DNA from: an uncultured Clostridia bacterium
GTDB taxonomy: Bacteria; Bacillota; Clostridia; Lachnospirales; Lachnospiraceae
Length of the DNA: 64,000 nt
Direction: 5' to 3'
Assembly: GCA_947174885.1 (NCBI GenBank)
Contig: CAMWKO010000010.1
Coordinates: 1 to 64,000, forward strand
In this document: positions 17,502-26,274 of the stretch, in pieces
Position numbering within the stretch: position 1 is the stretch's first letter
Layout of the letters: every line of letters begins with the position of its first letter
Translations under genes and position numbers: made by a program
The notes under the pieces: generated by a model
Told to the model about the DNA's origin: nothing
The model's input: the letters and a program-made list of their open reading frames with translations, nothing else
Databases searched by the model: none

Positions 17502-18338
17502 ATGAACCAGAACTCTGTGCTAGATAAAATTATAAATGTTATTATGCCATTGATTATATATTTATTTGTGGCATTATTTTCGCAGGTAGGCTTTACAACA
17601 TTTGTAATGGTTACTGAGTTTAAGAGTTTGGGTGAAAATGGAGTTTCCTATAGGGAAACAGCCACCTTTGTAGAAAATATGAATAACATTGTAACCAGTA
17701 ATACGCTGAGTGTTACCTTTATTACAATTATAATATGTATACCTGTTATGATATATTTGTTTAGAAAGCAGCGTGGCAATTTAACATTTACAGGAGAGAA
17801 AAAGGGTCTGTATATTAACATATTTATAGGTGTATTTGCAAGTCTTGGAATAAGTAAGCTTGTAACATTACTTCCAATAGACGGAATACTGGGAAACTAT
17901 AGTGAGGTATCAAAAAATGTTATGTCATCAAATCTGCCATTACAGATAGTGGCACTTATTATATTAGGACCGCTTATGGAAGAATTGATGTTCAGAGGTT
18001 TGATATATAACAGGATTAAAATATTAAGTGATTCAGTTATAGCAGGCTATATCAGTTCCATAATATTTGGTGTATATCATATGAATTTAGTTCAGGGATT
18101 ATATACATTTGTATTAGGTGTATTGCTGGCATATGTTTATGAAAGATTTTCTACATTGTGGGCATCATATTTATTACATGCAGGTGCAAACGCTATAGCT
18201 GTTATAATTAATTATTTGCCTGTAAGTAATGTGATTAACAGTCATTGGTATCTTAAGATACCGGTAATGCTTGCTGAACTGGCAGTATTAGTAGTATTGG
18301 TTTATAAATTTATATACATCAAAAAATCTAAAGACTAA
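17502..18338 (+). CDS. CPBP-family intramembrane metalloprotease
   Basis: Polytopic membrane protein of 278 residues with the Abi/CAAX-protease (Rce1-like) motifs: PLMEELMFRG (EExxxR, about residues 158-166), FGVYHMN (FxxxH) and LLHAGANA near the C-terminus. Members cleave prenylated or bacteriocin-like substrates, or give bacteriocin immunity. The location behind an ABC-2 exporter supports a peptide-related or self-immunity role, but no bacteriocin precursor gene is visible nearby. TAGGAGAA precedes the ATG. UDP-galactopyranose mutase follows after 10 nt. Confidence 0.88.
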   Translation: MNQNSVLDKIINVIMPLIIYLFVALFSQVGFTTFVMVTEFKSLGENGVSYRETATFVENMNNIVTSNTLSVTFITIIICIPVMIYLFRKQRGNLTFTGEKKGLYINIFIGVFASLGISKLVTLLPIDGILGNYSEVSKNVMSSNLPLQIVALIILGPLMEELMFRGLIYNRIKILSDSVIAGYISSIIFGVYHMNLVQGLYTFVLGVLLAYVYERFSTLWASYLLHAGANAIAVIINYLPVSNVINSHWYLKIPVMLAELAVLVVLVYKFIYIKKSKD

Positions 18339-18348
18339 GGAGGAAGAT

Positions 18349-19491
18349 ATGTACGATTATGTAATTATCGGAAGTGGTTTCGCAGGGGCAGTTGTTGCAA
18401 GAAGTGTGGCTGATTTGGGCAAAAAGGTTCTGATAATAGAAAAAAGAAGCCACATAGGCGGAAACTGCTATGATGAGAATGATGAAAATGGTATTCTTAT
18501 TCATAAATACGGACCGCATATATTTCATACAAACAGCGAAGAAGTGTACACATATCTGTCAAAATTTACAAAGTGGTATGATTATAGCCATGAGGTAGAG
18601 GCTAATCTTAATGGTACATTTATTCCTGTTCCTTTCAACTTAAATACACTTAAAATAGTATATGGTGAGGAAAAATCTGAAAGGTTAAGGGAAAAGCTTA
18701 TCAGTGAGTATGGCTATGGTAACAGAGTGCCAATATTGAAACTGAGAGAAAACACGGATGAAGATATCAGAAATATTGCTGATTTTGTATATGAAAATAT
18801 TTTTCTTAAGTATACCATGAAGCAGTGGGGACAGACTCCTGAGCAAATAGACCCTGCAGTTACAGGCAGAGTGCCGGTGCTTATATCAGAGGATAACAGA
18901 TATTTTCAGGATAAGTATCAGGGTATGCCATTAGAGGGATTTACTCCTCTTTTTGAGAAAATGCTGGATAGTGAGAATATTACGATAAGGCTGAATAGTG
19001 ATGCAAAGGATTTGTTAGAATTTAAAGAAGACGGTATATATTTTGAGAATAGTAAATTTTCAGGAAATGTTATATATACAGGTGCAATAGATGAGCTGTT
19101 TGACTGCAAATATGGCAGACTTCCATATAGAACCTTAAGATTTGATATGTCGTATCTGGATAAGGAGGAATATCAGCCAAAGGCAGTAATAAACTATACA
19201 GTAAGTGAGGATTTTACAAGGATTACAGAGTTTAAAAAACTGACAGGACAGAAAAGTAAAGGTACTATTATTATGAAGGAGTATCCTATGGAATATACCG
19301 GAGGGCAGGATGAGATTCCTTACTATGCTATAGCTAATGAAGAAAATCATAGAATGTATAACCGATATACTGATATTGTAAAACAATATGATAACTTTTA
19401 TTTACTGGGTCGTCTGGCCGAATATAAATATTATAATATTGATGGAATTGTAGAAAAAGCATTAAACTTAGTGAAGGAGCTGGAAAAGTAA
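18349..19491 (+). CDS. glf: UDP-galactopyranose mutase
   Basis: Flavoenzyme that interconverts UDP-galactopyranose and UDP-galactofuranose, the donor for galactofuranose in surface glycans. N-terminal FAD-binding motif IIGSGFAGAVVA, then EKRSHIGGNCYDE and the substrate-site segment GPHIFHTNSEEV are all present, as is the C-terminal LLGRLAEYKYYNID. The 380-residue length is standard. It overlaps the glycosyltransferase start by 1 nt (TAATG at 19489-19493), so the two are translationally coupled and likely act together on a cell-surface polysaccharide or glycolipid. Confidence 0.94.
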   Translation: MYDYVIIGSGFAGAVVARSVADLGKKVLIIEKRSHIGGNCYDENDENGILIHKYGPHIFHTNSEEVYTYLSKFTKWYDYSHEVEANLNGTFIPVPFNLNTLKIVYGEEKSERLREKLISEYGYGNRVPILKLRENTDEDIRNIADFVYENIFLKYTMKQWGQTPEQIDPAVTGRVPVLISEDNRYFQDKYQGMPLEGFTPLFEKMLDSENITIRLNSDAKDLLEFKEDGIYFENSKFSGNVIYTGAIDELFDCKYGRLPYRTLRFDMSYLDKEEYQPKAVINYTVSEDFTRITEFKKLTGQKSKGTIIMKEYPMEYTGGQDEIPYYAIANEENHRMYNRYTDIVKQYDNFYLLGRLAEYKYYNIDGIVEKALNLVKELEK

Positions 19492-20507
19492 TGAAATTAT
19501 TGAGCGTTGCAATACCTTGTTATAACTCTGCTGAATATATGGAGCATTGTGTGAATACATTGCTGACAGGTGGAGAGGAACTGGAGATTATCATTGTAGA
19601 TGATGGTTCTACAGATGATACTGCTAAAATTGCTGATAGATTAGCCAGTGAGCATCCTGCAATCATAAAGGCTATTCATCAGGAAAACGGAGGACATGGA
19701 GAAGCTGTAAATACAGGCTTAAGAAATGCTACAGGCGAGTATTTTAAAGTTGTAGACAGTGATGACTGGGTAGATGAAAAGGCTTTACAGACAATTGTTA
19801 AAACCTTAAGATATATGGTAGATAAGCAAAAAGGTCTTGATATGTTATTATCAAACTTTGTATATGAGAAGCAGGGCGTGAAGAATAAGGCAGTTATGAA
19901 TTATCGTTCTGCAATAAAACCAAGACATATCACTTCATGGGATGGTAATGTACATTTTAAAATATCACAGTATATTCTTATGCATTCTGTAATTTATAGA
20001 ACGGAGATGCTCAGGGATTGTGGTCTTGAGCTTCCAAAGCATACATTCTATGTTGATAATATATATGTATTTAAGCCACTTCCATATGTAAAAAAGGTTT
20101 GTTATATTGATGTGGACTTCTACAGATATTTTATAGGAAGAGAAGGACAGTCTGTAAATGAGAAGGTTATGATTTCAAGAATAGACCAGCATATCCGTGT
20201 AGCAAAGATAATGATAGAAGAATATTCAAATATGGATATTAAAAGCAAGAATCTCGATAAGTATATGCTTCAGTATTTGGATATGATGATGTGTATTGCA
20301 TCGATTATGCTTATACGTGCAAAAACAAAAGAAGCACTTGTTAAAAAGAAAGAGCTTTGGAACTGGTTAAAGAAAGAATATCCGGATATTTATAAAAAAC
20401 TTAGATTTTCTATATTTGGAATTTCGATGAATTTACCTGGAAAGGTAGGAAGACTAATTTCAGTTACAGGATACAAAATTGCAAATAAAGTATTTGGTTT
20501 TAACTAA
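19491..20507 (+). CDS. Family 2 glycosyltransferase
   Basis: GT-A fold glycosyltransferase of 338 residues. The N-terminus has LSVAIPCYNSAEYM, IIIVDDGSTDDT and the metal-binding VVDSDDWVDE (DxD), with an intervening ENGGHGEAVN motif that is common in GT2 enzymes of this type. There is no obvious membrane helix, so it probably works at the inner face of the membrane. Coupling to glf suggests that it transfers galactofuranose or a neighbouring sugar of the same glycan; this is inference. It ends the operon; a hairpin at 20530-20600 follows. Confidence 0.88.
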   Translation: MKLLSVAIPCYNSAEYMEHCVNTLLTGGEELEIIIVDDGSTDDTAKIADRLASEHPAIIKAIHQENGGHGEAVNTGLRNATGEYFKVVDSDDWVDEKALQTIVKTLRYMVDKQKGLDMLLSNFVYEKQGVKNKAVMNYRSAIKPRHITSWDGNVHFKISQYILMHSVIYRTEMLRDCGLELPKHTFYVDNIYVFKPLPYVKKVCYIDVDFYRYFIGREGQSVNEKVMISRIDQHIRVAKIMIEEYSNMDIKSKNLDKYMLQYLDMMMCIASIMLIRAKTKEALVKKKELWNWLKKEYPDIYKKLRFSIFGISMNLPGKVGRLISVTGYKIANKVFGFN

Positions 20508-20529
20508 AAATAATAGACTCTGAAATTCC

Positions 20530-20600
20530 ATATTTTTTATTTTGAGTTCATAAGGGCAGCAAGGCTTTGTGAACTCTAAAATAGAAAATACAAAACTTAT
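20530..20600. repeat. Palindromic element between glycosyltransferase gene and tRNAs
   Basis: TATTTTTTATTTTGAGTTCA pairs with TGAACTCTAAAATAGAAAATA about 24 bases further on. The arm ends resemble those of the elements at 26797-26829 and 46548-46725. It could terminate the upstream operon in either direction, but there is no clean T-run. Confidence 0.6.
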
Positions 20601-20612
20601 GTAAAAAAGTAG

Positions 20613-20641
20613 TTGACAGAATATGTCTAATTGGATATAAT
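20613..20641 (+). promoter_or_regulatory. Consensus promoter of the tRNA-Val/tRNA-Met unit
   Basis: Perfect TTGACA (20613-20618) and perfect TATAAT (20636-20641) with a 17-base spacer, 30 nt before the first tRNA. Confidence 0.92.
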
Positions 20642-20671
20642 AGCAGGGCAGGTTTGAAAAAGGCATATTAT

Positions 20672-20744
20672 GGGATCTTAGCTCAGCTGGGAGAGCATCT
20701 GCCTTACAAGCAGAGGGTCACAGGTTCGAGCCCTGTAGGTCCCA
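20672..20744 (+). tRNA. tRNA-Val (anticodon TAC)
   Basis: Full cloverleaf of 73 nt: acceptor GGGATCT pairs with AGGTCCC (one T-G pair), the D arm has AGCTCAGCTGGGAGAGCA, the anticodon loop is CTTACAA with TAC at 20705-20707, and the T arm is CACAGGTTCGAGCCCTGT. The 3' CCA is not encoded. Confidence 0.97.
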
Positions 20745-20759
20745 TCTAAATCTGCATAT

Positions 20760-20833
20760 GGCTAAGTAGCTCAGTTGGCTAGAGCACGCGGTTCATACCC
20801 GCGGTGTCAGGGGTTCAAATCCCTTCTTAGCCA
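20760..20833 (+). tRNA. tRNA-Met (anticodon CAT, probably elongator)
   Basis: 74-nt cloverleaf: perfect acceptor GGCTAAG/CTTAGCC, D arm AGCTCAGTTGGCTAGAGC, anticodon CAT at 20794-20796 in loop TTCATAC, and T arm AGGGGTTCAAATCCCTT. The paired first acceptor base argues against an initiator tRNA. A CAT-anticodon tRNA-Ile read through lysidine is the other formal possibility. It lies 15 nt after tRNA-Val, with no CCA encoded. Confidence 0.95.
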
Positions 20834-20848
20834 CTAAGAAGAATTAGG

Positions 20849-20882
20849 AGAAAATACTTTGTTTTAAGTATTTTCTTTTTTT
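20849..20882 (+). terminator. Terminator of the tRNA unit
   Basis: AGAAAATACTT and AAGTATTTTCT form a perfect 11-bp stem with loop TGTTTT, followed by a T-run of at least 6. Confidence 0.92.
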
Positions 20883-20933
20883 ATAAATGTATGCAGAAAA
20901 TATAGAAATAATAATTGGAAAGGGAGAAAAATA

Positions 20934-21134
20934 ATTACATCACAAGAACATAAAGACGTAATCAGATTACATAAAGAAGGCTTTACATATAGGTAAATAG
21001 CTGAAAGATTTAAAGTAAATATGAGTTCCGTATGAGAAATTATAAAAAAAGATGAAGAAAAGAAATTATTAAAAGAAATAAAGAAAAAAATTATTAAAAG
21101 AGATTATTATAAAATTGTTTTATATTTAAAATAA
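20934..21134 (+). pseudogene. Decayed transposase/resolvase-type helix-turn-helix fragment
   Basis: One frame reads as an HTH N-terminus (SQEHKDVIRLHKEGFTYR, stop, IAERFKVNMSSV, stop, EIIKKDEEKK) of the kind found at the start of IS transposases and in DNA-invertase HTH_7/23 domains. Two in-frame stops (TAA near 20995, TGA near 21034) and an ATT in place of the start codon show decay. The final TAA is at 21132-21134. A GGGAGAAA ribosome binding site survives upstream. No inverted repeats or catalytic domain remain. Its position just behind two tRNAs is a typical insertion site. Confidence 0.6.
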
Positions 21135-21802
21135 GGCTGTCTGGTAATACTGGGCAGTATTATTTTTATGTAAAAATCAGGTAAAAACTGGTAAAATTAT
21201 GTGATATTTTATTTATAATGATTATAATGGTTGCTATAATAAATATTTTGTGAACATTTAAAAATATATAAATAATAACTCTACAAAATTCTATTAATTT
21301 CTAATATTATAAAAATGCGTTTGTTTCAAGTATTTTTATATGATTACTTAGTATTTGTGACTTATAATTGTGATTTTATGACATGATTGAGAAAATGAAT
21401 TTAAAAAGTACATTAATAAAAGGAGAGTTAGAGTAATAACTGCACTACAGTGTTTGTGTCAATTTTGAATAATCTTTATATATGTTAATGAAAATAATGA
21501 TAGTATTGAGTATTCGTTAGTAATTGAAATCAGGTTTTTTGTTAAATCTTAAATATATAGGGTTTTAATTATTGTGTTTGATGTGATATAATCACAATAC
21601 TAATGATATTACGATAAAAATAATCTTTATAACCTTTTAAATAAAAATATGAAAACTCAGTAGAAATTCGTATTAATCTGGTAATACTAAATATACATAA
21701 TCAAAGACTCTGCGGCAGATTTGGCTTTTGCTCGTTGCTTGCGGGAATAAAATATTAAAAATTATTGTAATCATAATATCATATTATTAAACGGAGCTAA
21801 TT
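21135..21802. other. AT-rich intergenic stretch, 668 bp
   Basis: No reading frame with a credible start and ribosome binding site was found. A weak hairpin near 21140-21165 (CTGGTAATACTGGGCAGTATTA) could terminate readthrough. A TATAAT with a preceding TGTGA lies at about 21583-21588 and is the best candidate promoter for the PAP2-like operon. An arm fragment of the AAAAATATGAAAACTC type occurs near 21644-21660. Confidence 0.5.
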
Positions 21803-22492
21803 ATGAAATCATTTTTTAAAAGAAACAGTCATGCTTGGACATTACTTTATTTTTTCTTATATATGCAATGGTTTATGTGGTTGGAAAATACCATTACACC
21901 TGATACAAACTTTACAAATCTTCATGTAGCATTAGATGATATGATACCATTTTGCGAATATTTTATTATTCCGTATTTGTTGTGGTTCTTATATATTCCG
22001 CTTGTATTGGCAGTAATATTTTTTTCTTCAAGAAAAGAGTTTTATCAGGCAAGTGCATATCTGTTTACCGGAATGAGTATATGTCTTCTTATATGTACAT
22101 TATTTCCAAATGGACAGGATTTGCGAGTGGAGAGCTTTGAGAGAGATAATTTATTTACTACTGTAATGGGATTAATATATGAGGCAGATACTAATACAAA
22201 TGTATTTCCAAGTATTCATGTATTTAATTCAATAGGAGCTTTTGTAATACTTTGTAAGAGTAGTATACTTAAAAATAGGATATGGCTAAAAATAAGTTCC
22301 GGAGTACTTAGTATATTGATAATATTATCTACCATGTTCTTAAAACAGCATTCAGTAATAGATGTAATCGGAGGTATAATATTAGGAGGGTTAATGTATA
22401 TTGTAGTATATGTAATTAATTGGAGCAGAGTTATTTCTAAGAAAACCGAGAAAACAAACCGGATTGATGAAAGTAAGGAGATTTCACTATGA
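21803..22492 (+). CDS. PAP2-superfamily membrane phosphatase-like protein
   Basis: Polytopic membrane protein of 229 residues with about six helices. The PAP2 signature is visible in the second half: FPSIHVFNS (motif 2, PSxH) near residue 138, and [12 protein letters not shown] near residue 185, which matches motif 3 (the SRxxxxxHxxxD type, with the arginine not preserved). Members dephosphorylate phosphatidate, undecaprenyl pyrophosphate or related lipids, or transfer phospho-groups; substrate unknown. Motif 1 (KxxxxxxRP) is not obvious, so activity is uncertain. It overlaps ispF by 4 nt, so a role in isoprenoid lipid recycling would fit, but that is inference. Confidence 0.75.
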   Translation: MKSFFKRNSHAWTLLYFFLYMQWFMWLENTITPDTNFTNLHVALDDMIPFCEYFIIPYLLWFLYIPLVLAVIFFSSRKEFYQASAYLFTGMSICLLICTLFPNGQDLRVESFERDNLFTTVMGLIYEADTNTNVFPSIHVFNSIGAFVILCKSSILKNRIWLKISSGVLSILIILSTMFLKQHSVIDVIGGIILGGLMYIVVYVINWSRVISKKTEKTNRIDESKEISL

Positions 22493-23058
22493 GAGTAGGC
22501 ATGGGATATGATGTTCACAGATTGGTTGAGGATAGAAAATTAGTAATTGGAGGAGTTGAAATTCCTTATGAGTTTGGACTTTTAGGACATTCAGATGCGG
22601 ATGTTTTATTACATGCAATTATGGATGCACTTCTAGGAGCAGCATCACTTGGAGATATAGGAAGACATTTTCCGGATAGTGATGACAGATATAAAGGAAT
22701 ATCAAGTATCAGACTTTTGGAATGTGTAAGAGATTTATTACAGGAGAATGGTTTTATTATAGAAAATATTGATGCTACAATTATTGCACAGAAGCCCAAA
22801 ATGGCACCATATAGAGAGCAGATGGAGGAGAATATTGCAAAGGCATTAAAGATAGATAAAAATCAGATAAACATCAAAGCTACTACTGAGGAGGGCTTAG
22901 GTTTTACAGGAAATGGAGAAGGGATATCTTCCCAGGCTATATGTATGCTAAGCCTTGTAGATGATATGAAAATATCAAGCGTTGATGTGACGGAGCTAGG
23001 CGAGAGTATAGTAAACAGGGAATGTGAAGGATGTAGTGGCTGTAAGCGTAACAGCTAA
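22489..23058 (+). CDS. ispF: 2-C-methyl-D-erythritol 2,4-cyclodiphosphate synthase
   Basis: Fifth enzyme of the MEP isoprenoid pathway; forms the cyclic diphosphate from CDP-ME-2-phosphate. Metal ligands GYDVH (Asp8, His10) and [15 protein letters not shown], the DIGRHFPD loop and the [15 protein letters not shown] motif are all present. The core ends near residue 158. A 30-residue C-terminal extension follows, ending in a cysteine cluster (CEGCSGCK); the usual length is about 157, so this tail is unusual. The start overlaps the PAP2-like gene by 4 nt (ATGA). Confidence 0.94.
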   Translation: MRVGMGYDVHRLVEDRKLVIGGVEIPYEFGLLGHSDADVLLHAIMDALLGAASLGDIGRHFPDSDDRYKGISSIRLLECVRDLLQENGFIIENIDATIIAQKPKMAPYREQMEENIAKALKIDKNQINIKATTEEGLGFTGNGEGISSQAICMLSLVDDMKISSVDVTELGESIVNRECEGCSGCKRNS

Positions 23059-23088
23059 ATATATAACCGTGGAAAAGGAGTTTTCTTT

Positions 23089-24069
23089 GTGAATTGTAAT
23101 ATGGAATCTGATAATTTAAAAGATAGTACCATGGCAAATAAGAGTAATCTGATAAATAATGGTACAGAGAAAAAACTTTATAAGGTTTTACCGGGCGATT
23201 ATGAAAAAATAAAAAGCTATTTTAAATTGAGAAAACCAATTACCTGTGAAAATGTAATTACTGACTGTTATTTGTGGAAGGATTATTATGATACAAGATA
23301 CTATATCAATCAGTATGGCTTGGTATGGATTTATAAGATTAAAAATGAAATTTTTTCTTCTGTCCCTTTATGCAGAAACGAAGATTTAAAACCCTGTTTT
23401 GAGGATTTAAGAAAATATTTTAATGAAGTATTGGGAATAAAGCTTAAGATGTATCTTGTAGATGAAGAGGCTAAAAATATTTTAGATTTACCTGAGGATA
23501 AATTCATAGTTGAGGAGGAAAGGGATTATTTTGATTATGTATATAATGCTAAGGAGCTTATGACTCTTTCAGGAAAGAAATATCATAAAAAGAAAAATCA
23601 TTTAAACAGTTTTTTAAAGGAATATGCTAATCGTTATAGGGTTAAAAAAGCAGATTGTAGTGATACGGAAGCTATAAAACGTTTTCTAGAAAAATGGCAT
23701 AGTAAAAGAGATATTGCAGATGAGTATAACAGAGATGATTATGAGCTTAAAGGGATAGAATATATATTAGATAACTGTGATATGATAAGATATTATATGA
23801 TGGTAGTATATGTGGATGATGAAATTGAAGCGTTTACACTTGGAACATATTTAAAAGAAGAAAAGACAGCCTATATTCATGTGGAAAAGGCAAATCCTGA
23901 TATAAGAGGCCTGTATAACTTTGTTAATCAACAGTTTTTAATTAACTGTTTTAGTGAAGCGGAGTTTGTAAACCGGGAAGATGATATGGGATTAGAGGGT
24001 TTAAGAAAGGCAAAAATGTCTTACAATCCTGTGGAATTAGTCAAAAAATATACTGTAACAGAAATTTAA
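23089..24069 (+). CDS. DUF2156-domain protein (phosphatidylglycerol lysyltransferase C-terminal type)
   Basis: 326-residue cytoplasmic protein without membrane helices. The pattern fits the DUF2156 acyltransferase-like domain, related to the catalytic part of MprF lysyl-phosphatidylglycerol synthases: KYHKKKNHLNSF, a Trp-containing segment FLEKWHSKRD, YVDDEIEAFTLGTYL, then EKANPDIRGLYNFVNQQF and REDDMGLEGLRKAKMSYNP. Standalone members may move an aminoacyl group from charged tRNA or an acyl group; the substrate is not known. GTG at 23089 is taken as the start because AAAAGGAG lies 8 nt before it. A GNAT gene follows, probably in one operon. Confidence 0.78.
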   Translation: MNCNMESDNLKDSTMANKSNLINNGTEKKLYKVLPGDYEKIKSYFKLRKPITCENVITDCYLWKDYYDTRYYINQYGLVWIYKIKNEIFSSVPLCRNEDLKPCFEDLRKYFNEVLGIKLKMYLVDEEAKNILDLPEDKFIVEEERDYFDYVYNAKELMTLSGKKYHKKKNHLNSFLKEYANRYRVKKADCSDTEAIKRFLEKWHSKRDIADEYNRDDYELKGIEYILDNCDMIRYYMMVVYVDDEIEAFTLGTYLKEEKTAYIHVEKANPDIRGLYNFVNQQFLINCFSEAEFVNREDDMGLEGLRKAKMSYNPVELVKKYTVTEI

Positions 24070-24088
24070 AATGTATGGAGAGATACAT

Positions 24089-24769
24089 ATGAATATCAGA
24101 TTATTAGGTAATATTGAAAAACAATATATTAAAGATTTATATTTAGAGGCTTTTGATGATCCGGAGCTTTATGTAGAATACTATGTATCAGAGTTTTCTA
24201 AAAATACAGATACTTATGCCTGCATAGAGGATGGAAAAATTATATCTATGGCAAATATTCATTATAAAAGAATTAGAATTGCAGGGGAGGATTATGAGGC
24301 AGCATATATTTATGGCGTAGCTACTATAGAGCAGTATAAACATCAGGGAATAATGAAACAGGTGCTGAGGAAGGTTATAAAAAGAATAGAGCAGAATGGA
24401 ATCTATTTAATATATCTTATACCACAGGTGGCACCATCATATTATGAAAGTCTTGGCTTTAAGCTGATAAGAGGTACAAGAAAATACAACATATATGATG
24501 GGGAACTCCTAAAACCGGAATATAAGCTGGAAAAAACATACTCTGATGCAGAGGCCATGAAAAAGCATATGAAGGAACTTTTGACTTTGGATGGTTGTGG
24601 ATATATTTCATATAAGGTATTTCCTGTTATGGTATTGGAAAATGAAAATACATGTGATTTAGTTAAAACACTCAAAGTCACTGGAGATATTGAACAAAAT
24701 ATAGATGTAAATGATATAAGCACGCTTGAGGAGATATATGGTGATTTCCTGAATAATGAGGATGTGTAA
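24089..24769 (+). CDS. GNAT-family N-acetyltransferase
   Basis: 226-residue protein with the acetyl-CoA-binding pattern of GNAT enzymes in its first half: AYIYGVATIEQYKHQGIMKQVLR matches motif A (V-A-T then Q-x-x-G-I), and YYESLGFKLIRGT matches motif B. The C-terminal half is variable, reminiscent of Eis-like proteins, so a two-domain arrangement is possible. ATG at 24089 is preferred to 24071 because GGAG sits 8 nt upstream of it. It is one of a tandem pair with the DUF2156 gene. Both proteins could modify the same amino-group or lipid substrate. Confidence 0.75.
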   Translation: MNIRLLGNIEKQYIKDLYLEAFDDPELYVEYYVSEFSKNTDTYACIEDGKIISMANIHYKRIRIAGEDYEAAYIYGVATIEQYKHQGIMKQVLRKVIKRIEQNGIYLIYLIPQVAPSYYESLGFKLIRGTRKYNIYDGELLKPEYKLEKTYSDAEAMKKHMKELLTLDGCGYISYKVFPVMVLENENTCDLVKTLKVTGDIEQNIDVNDISTLEEIYGDFLNNEDV

Positions 24770-24813
24770 TAGAGTAATTGGTACGATTTGTAAATATTAG
24801 TAAATATTTTTAA

Positions 24814-24913
24814 TTTAATCGTAATATATATGTGATAAAGTAATCAGCACCCTTTGTATATATTTAAAATTTTTGTGATTTTATCGTAACGGATGTGTGG
24901 TAAAGTAATTAGC
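24814..24913 (+). repeat. Two imperfect 35-bp direct repeats before the LRR gene
   Basis: Copies at 24814-24848 and 24879-24913 share TTTaATCGTAA, then ATgTG.TAAAGTAATcAGC, and are 65 bp apart (start to start). Fragments of the same motif recur near 24773 and 24955 (GTAATTNTGGTA). The gap from 24770 to 25143 holds no gene; these repeats are its only clear feature. Confidence 0.6.
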
Positions 24914-25143
24914 GTGATTAATAAATGTCCAATATCAGCTTATGAGGCTGTAGTGATAGGGTAATTATGGTATATTATCTACCTTAATGGAAAAATAATG
25001 CCGGATACACGTTAAAATTTAATTTAAAAAATTTTAAAAAAATTTGTGACCTCTGGATAGTATTTTTCGTGTATTAAGGTGGAAGGTTTTATCATCATAG
25101 AGGATAAAATTATAGAATGTAAGAAATGTACAGGAGGGCAATT

Positions 25144-26265
25144 ATGGAAGAAAGAGAAAAGACAATTGTACCAACAGAAGAAGGTAGTGGGAATGCAAAT
25201 GATTACATATCCAAAAGGTCCATACTAAAATCAAAGAGATTTCTAATTATAACAGGAATATGTATAATAGCAGTAATTCTATGTATTTTAGCAATTATCA
25301 TTATGGCTGAAGGTAATAAGAATGGCATAGAGGAAAAAACTACAACCGAGCAGAGTATACAAGGCGTACACTGGAAGGTGGAAGGGGATGCTCTTATAAT
25401 ATATGGAAATGGGAAAATGGACGATTATGACTATCCTGAAGATTTTACCGGTGAGCAATGGGATCCTACCGCTCCTTGGTGGGAATTACATGAAAATATA
25501 AAAGAGGTTGTAATTGAAAACGGTATAACAAGTATAGGAAAAGGAGCATTTTTTGAATTTAGAAATTTAACCAGTATAGAAATTCCAGATGGTGTAACAA
25601 GTATAGGAGAATGTGCATTTTGTGGATGTACAAGTTTAACAAGTATAAAAATCCCAAATACTGTAACAATTATGGGAGATGGAATATTTAGGTATTGTAG
25701 AAACTTAACGGGTATAGAAATTCCGAATGGTGTAACAAGTATAGGAAATTTTGTATTTGAGGGCTGTAGAAGTTTAACGAACATAAAAATTCCAAATAGT
25801 GTAACAAGTATAGGAGAATGTGCATTCGCTAGTAGTAGCCTAAGGAACATAGAAATCCCGGATAGTGTAACGAGTATAGGAACTTCTGCATTTTGGGACT
25901 GTGACAATTTAACAAGTATAGATATCCCAAATAGCGTAACAAGTATAGGATATGCAATGGTTGGCGGTTGTAATAGCTTAACAATTATAGAAATTCCGGA
26001 TAGTGTAACAAGTATAGGAAATGCTGTATTTAGTGACTGTATCGGTTTAACTAACATAGAAATCCCAAATAGTGTAACGAGTATAGGAGATTATGCATTT
26101 CAGAACTGTATCAGTTTAACTAACATAGAAATCCCAAATAGTGTAACAAGTATAGGAAAAGATGCATTTAGTGGATGCGATAGGCTTACCACCATATACG
26201 GAATCTCCGGTTCATATGCAGAAACCTATGCAAATGAAAATGGATATACATTTGTTAAAAAATAA
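25144..26265 (+). CDS. Membrane-anchored leucine-rich repeat protein, BspA (LRR_5) type
   Basis: Type II membrane protein of 373 residues: a cytoplasmic N-terminus of about 32 residues, one membrane helix (about 33-54, IITGICIIAVILCILAIII), an extracellular linker, then ten tandem 23-residue BspA-type repeats of the form IPNSVTSIGxxAFxxC. It ends with the usual capping segment GSYAETYANENGYTFV. Such surface repeats mediate binding to host proteins or other surfaces. Repeats 5-10 are nearly identical in DNA as well, so copy number probably varies by recombination. AGGAGGG precedes the ATG at 25144. A T-box leader begins just downstream, so this is a single-gene unit. Confidence 0.9.
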   Translation: MEEREKTIVPTEEGSGNANDYISKRSILKSKRFLIITGICIIAVILCILAIIIMAEGNKNGIEEKTTTEQSIQGVHWKVEGDALIIYGNGKMDDYDYPEDFTGEQWDPTAPWWELHENIKEVVIENGITSIGKGAFFEFRNLTSIEIPDGVTSIGECAFCGCTSLTSIKIPNTVTIMGDGIFRYCRNLTGIEIPNGVTSIGNFVFEGCRSLTNIKIPNSVTSIGECAFASSSLRNIEIPDSVTSIGTSAFWDCDNLTSIDIPNSVTSIGYAMVGGCNSLTIIEIPDSVTSIGNAVFSDCIGLTNIEIPNSVTSIGDYAFQNCISLTNIEIPNSVTSIGKDAFSGCDRLTTIYGISGSYAETYANENGYTFVKK

Positions 26266-26274
26266 TATATTAAC

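Noticed and set aside
25431-26057. 208-codon - strand reading frame inside the LRR gene
   Set aside because: It is the antisense of the repeated blocks; the repetitive DNA keeps it open. No start signals.
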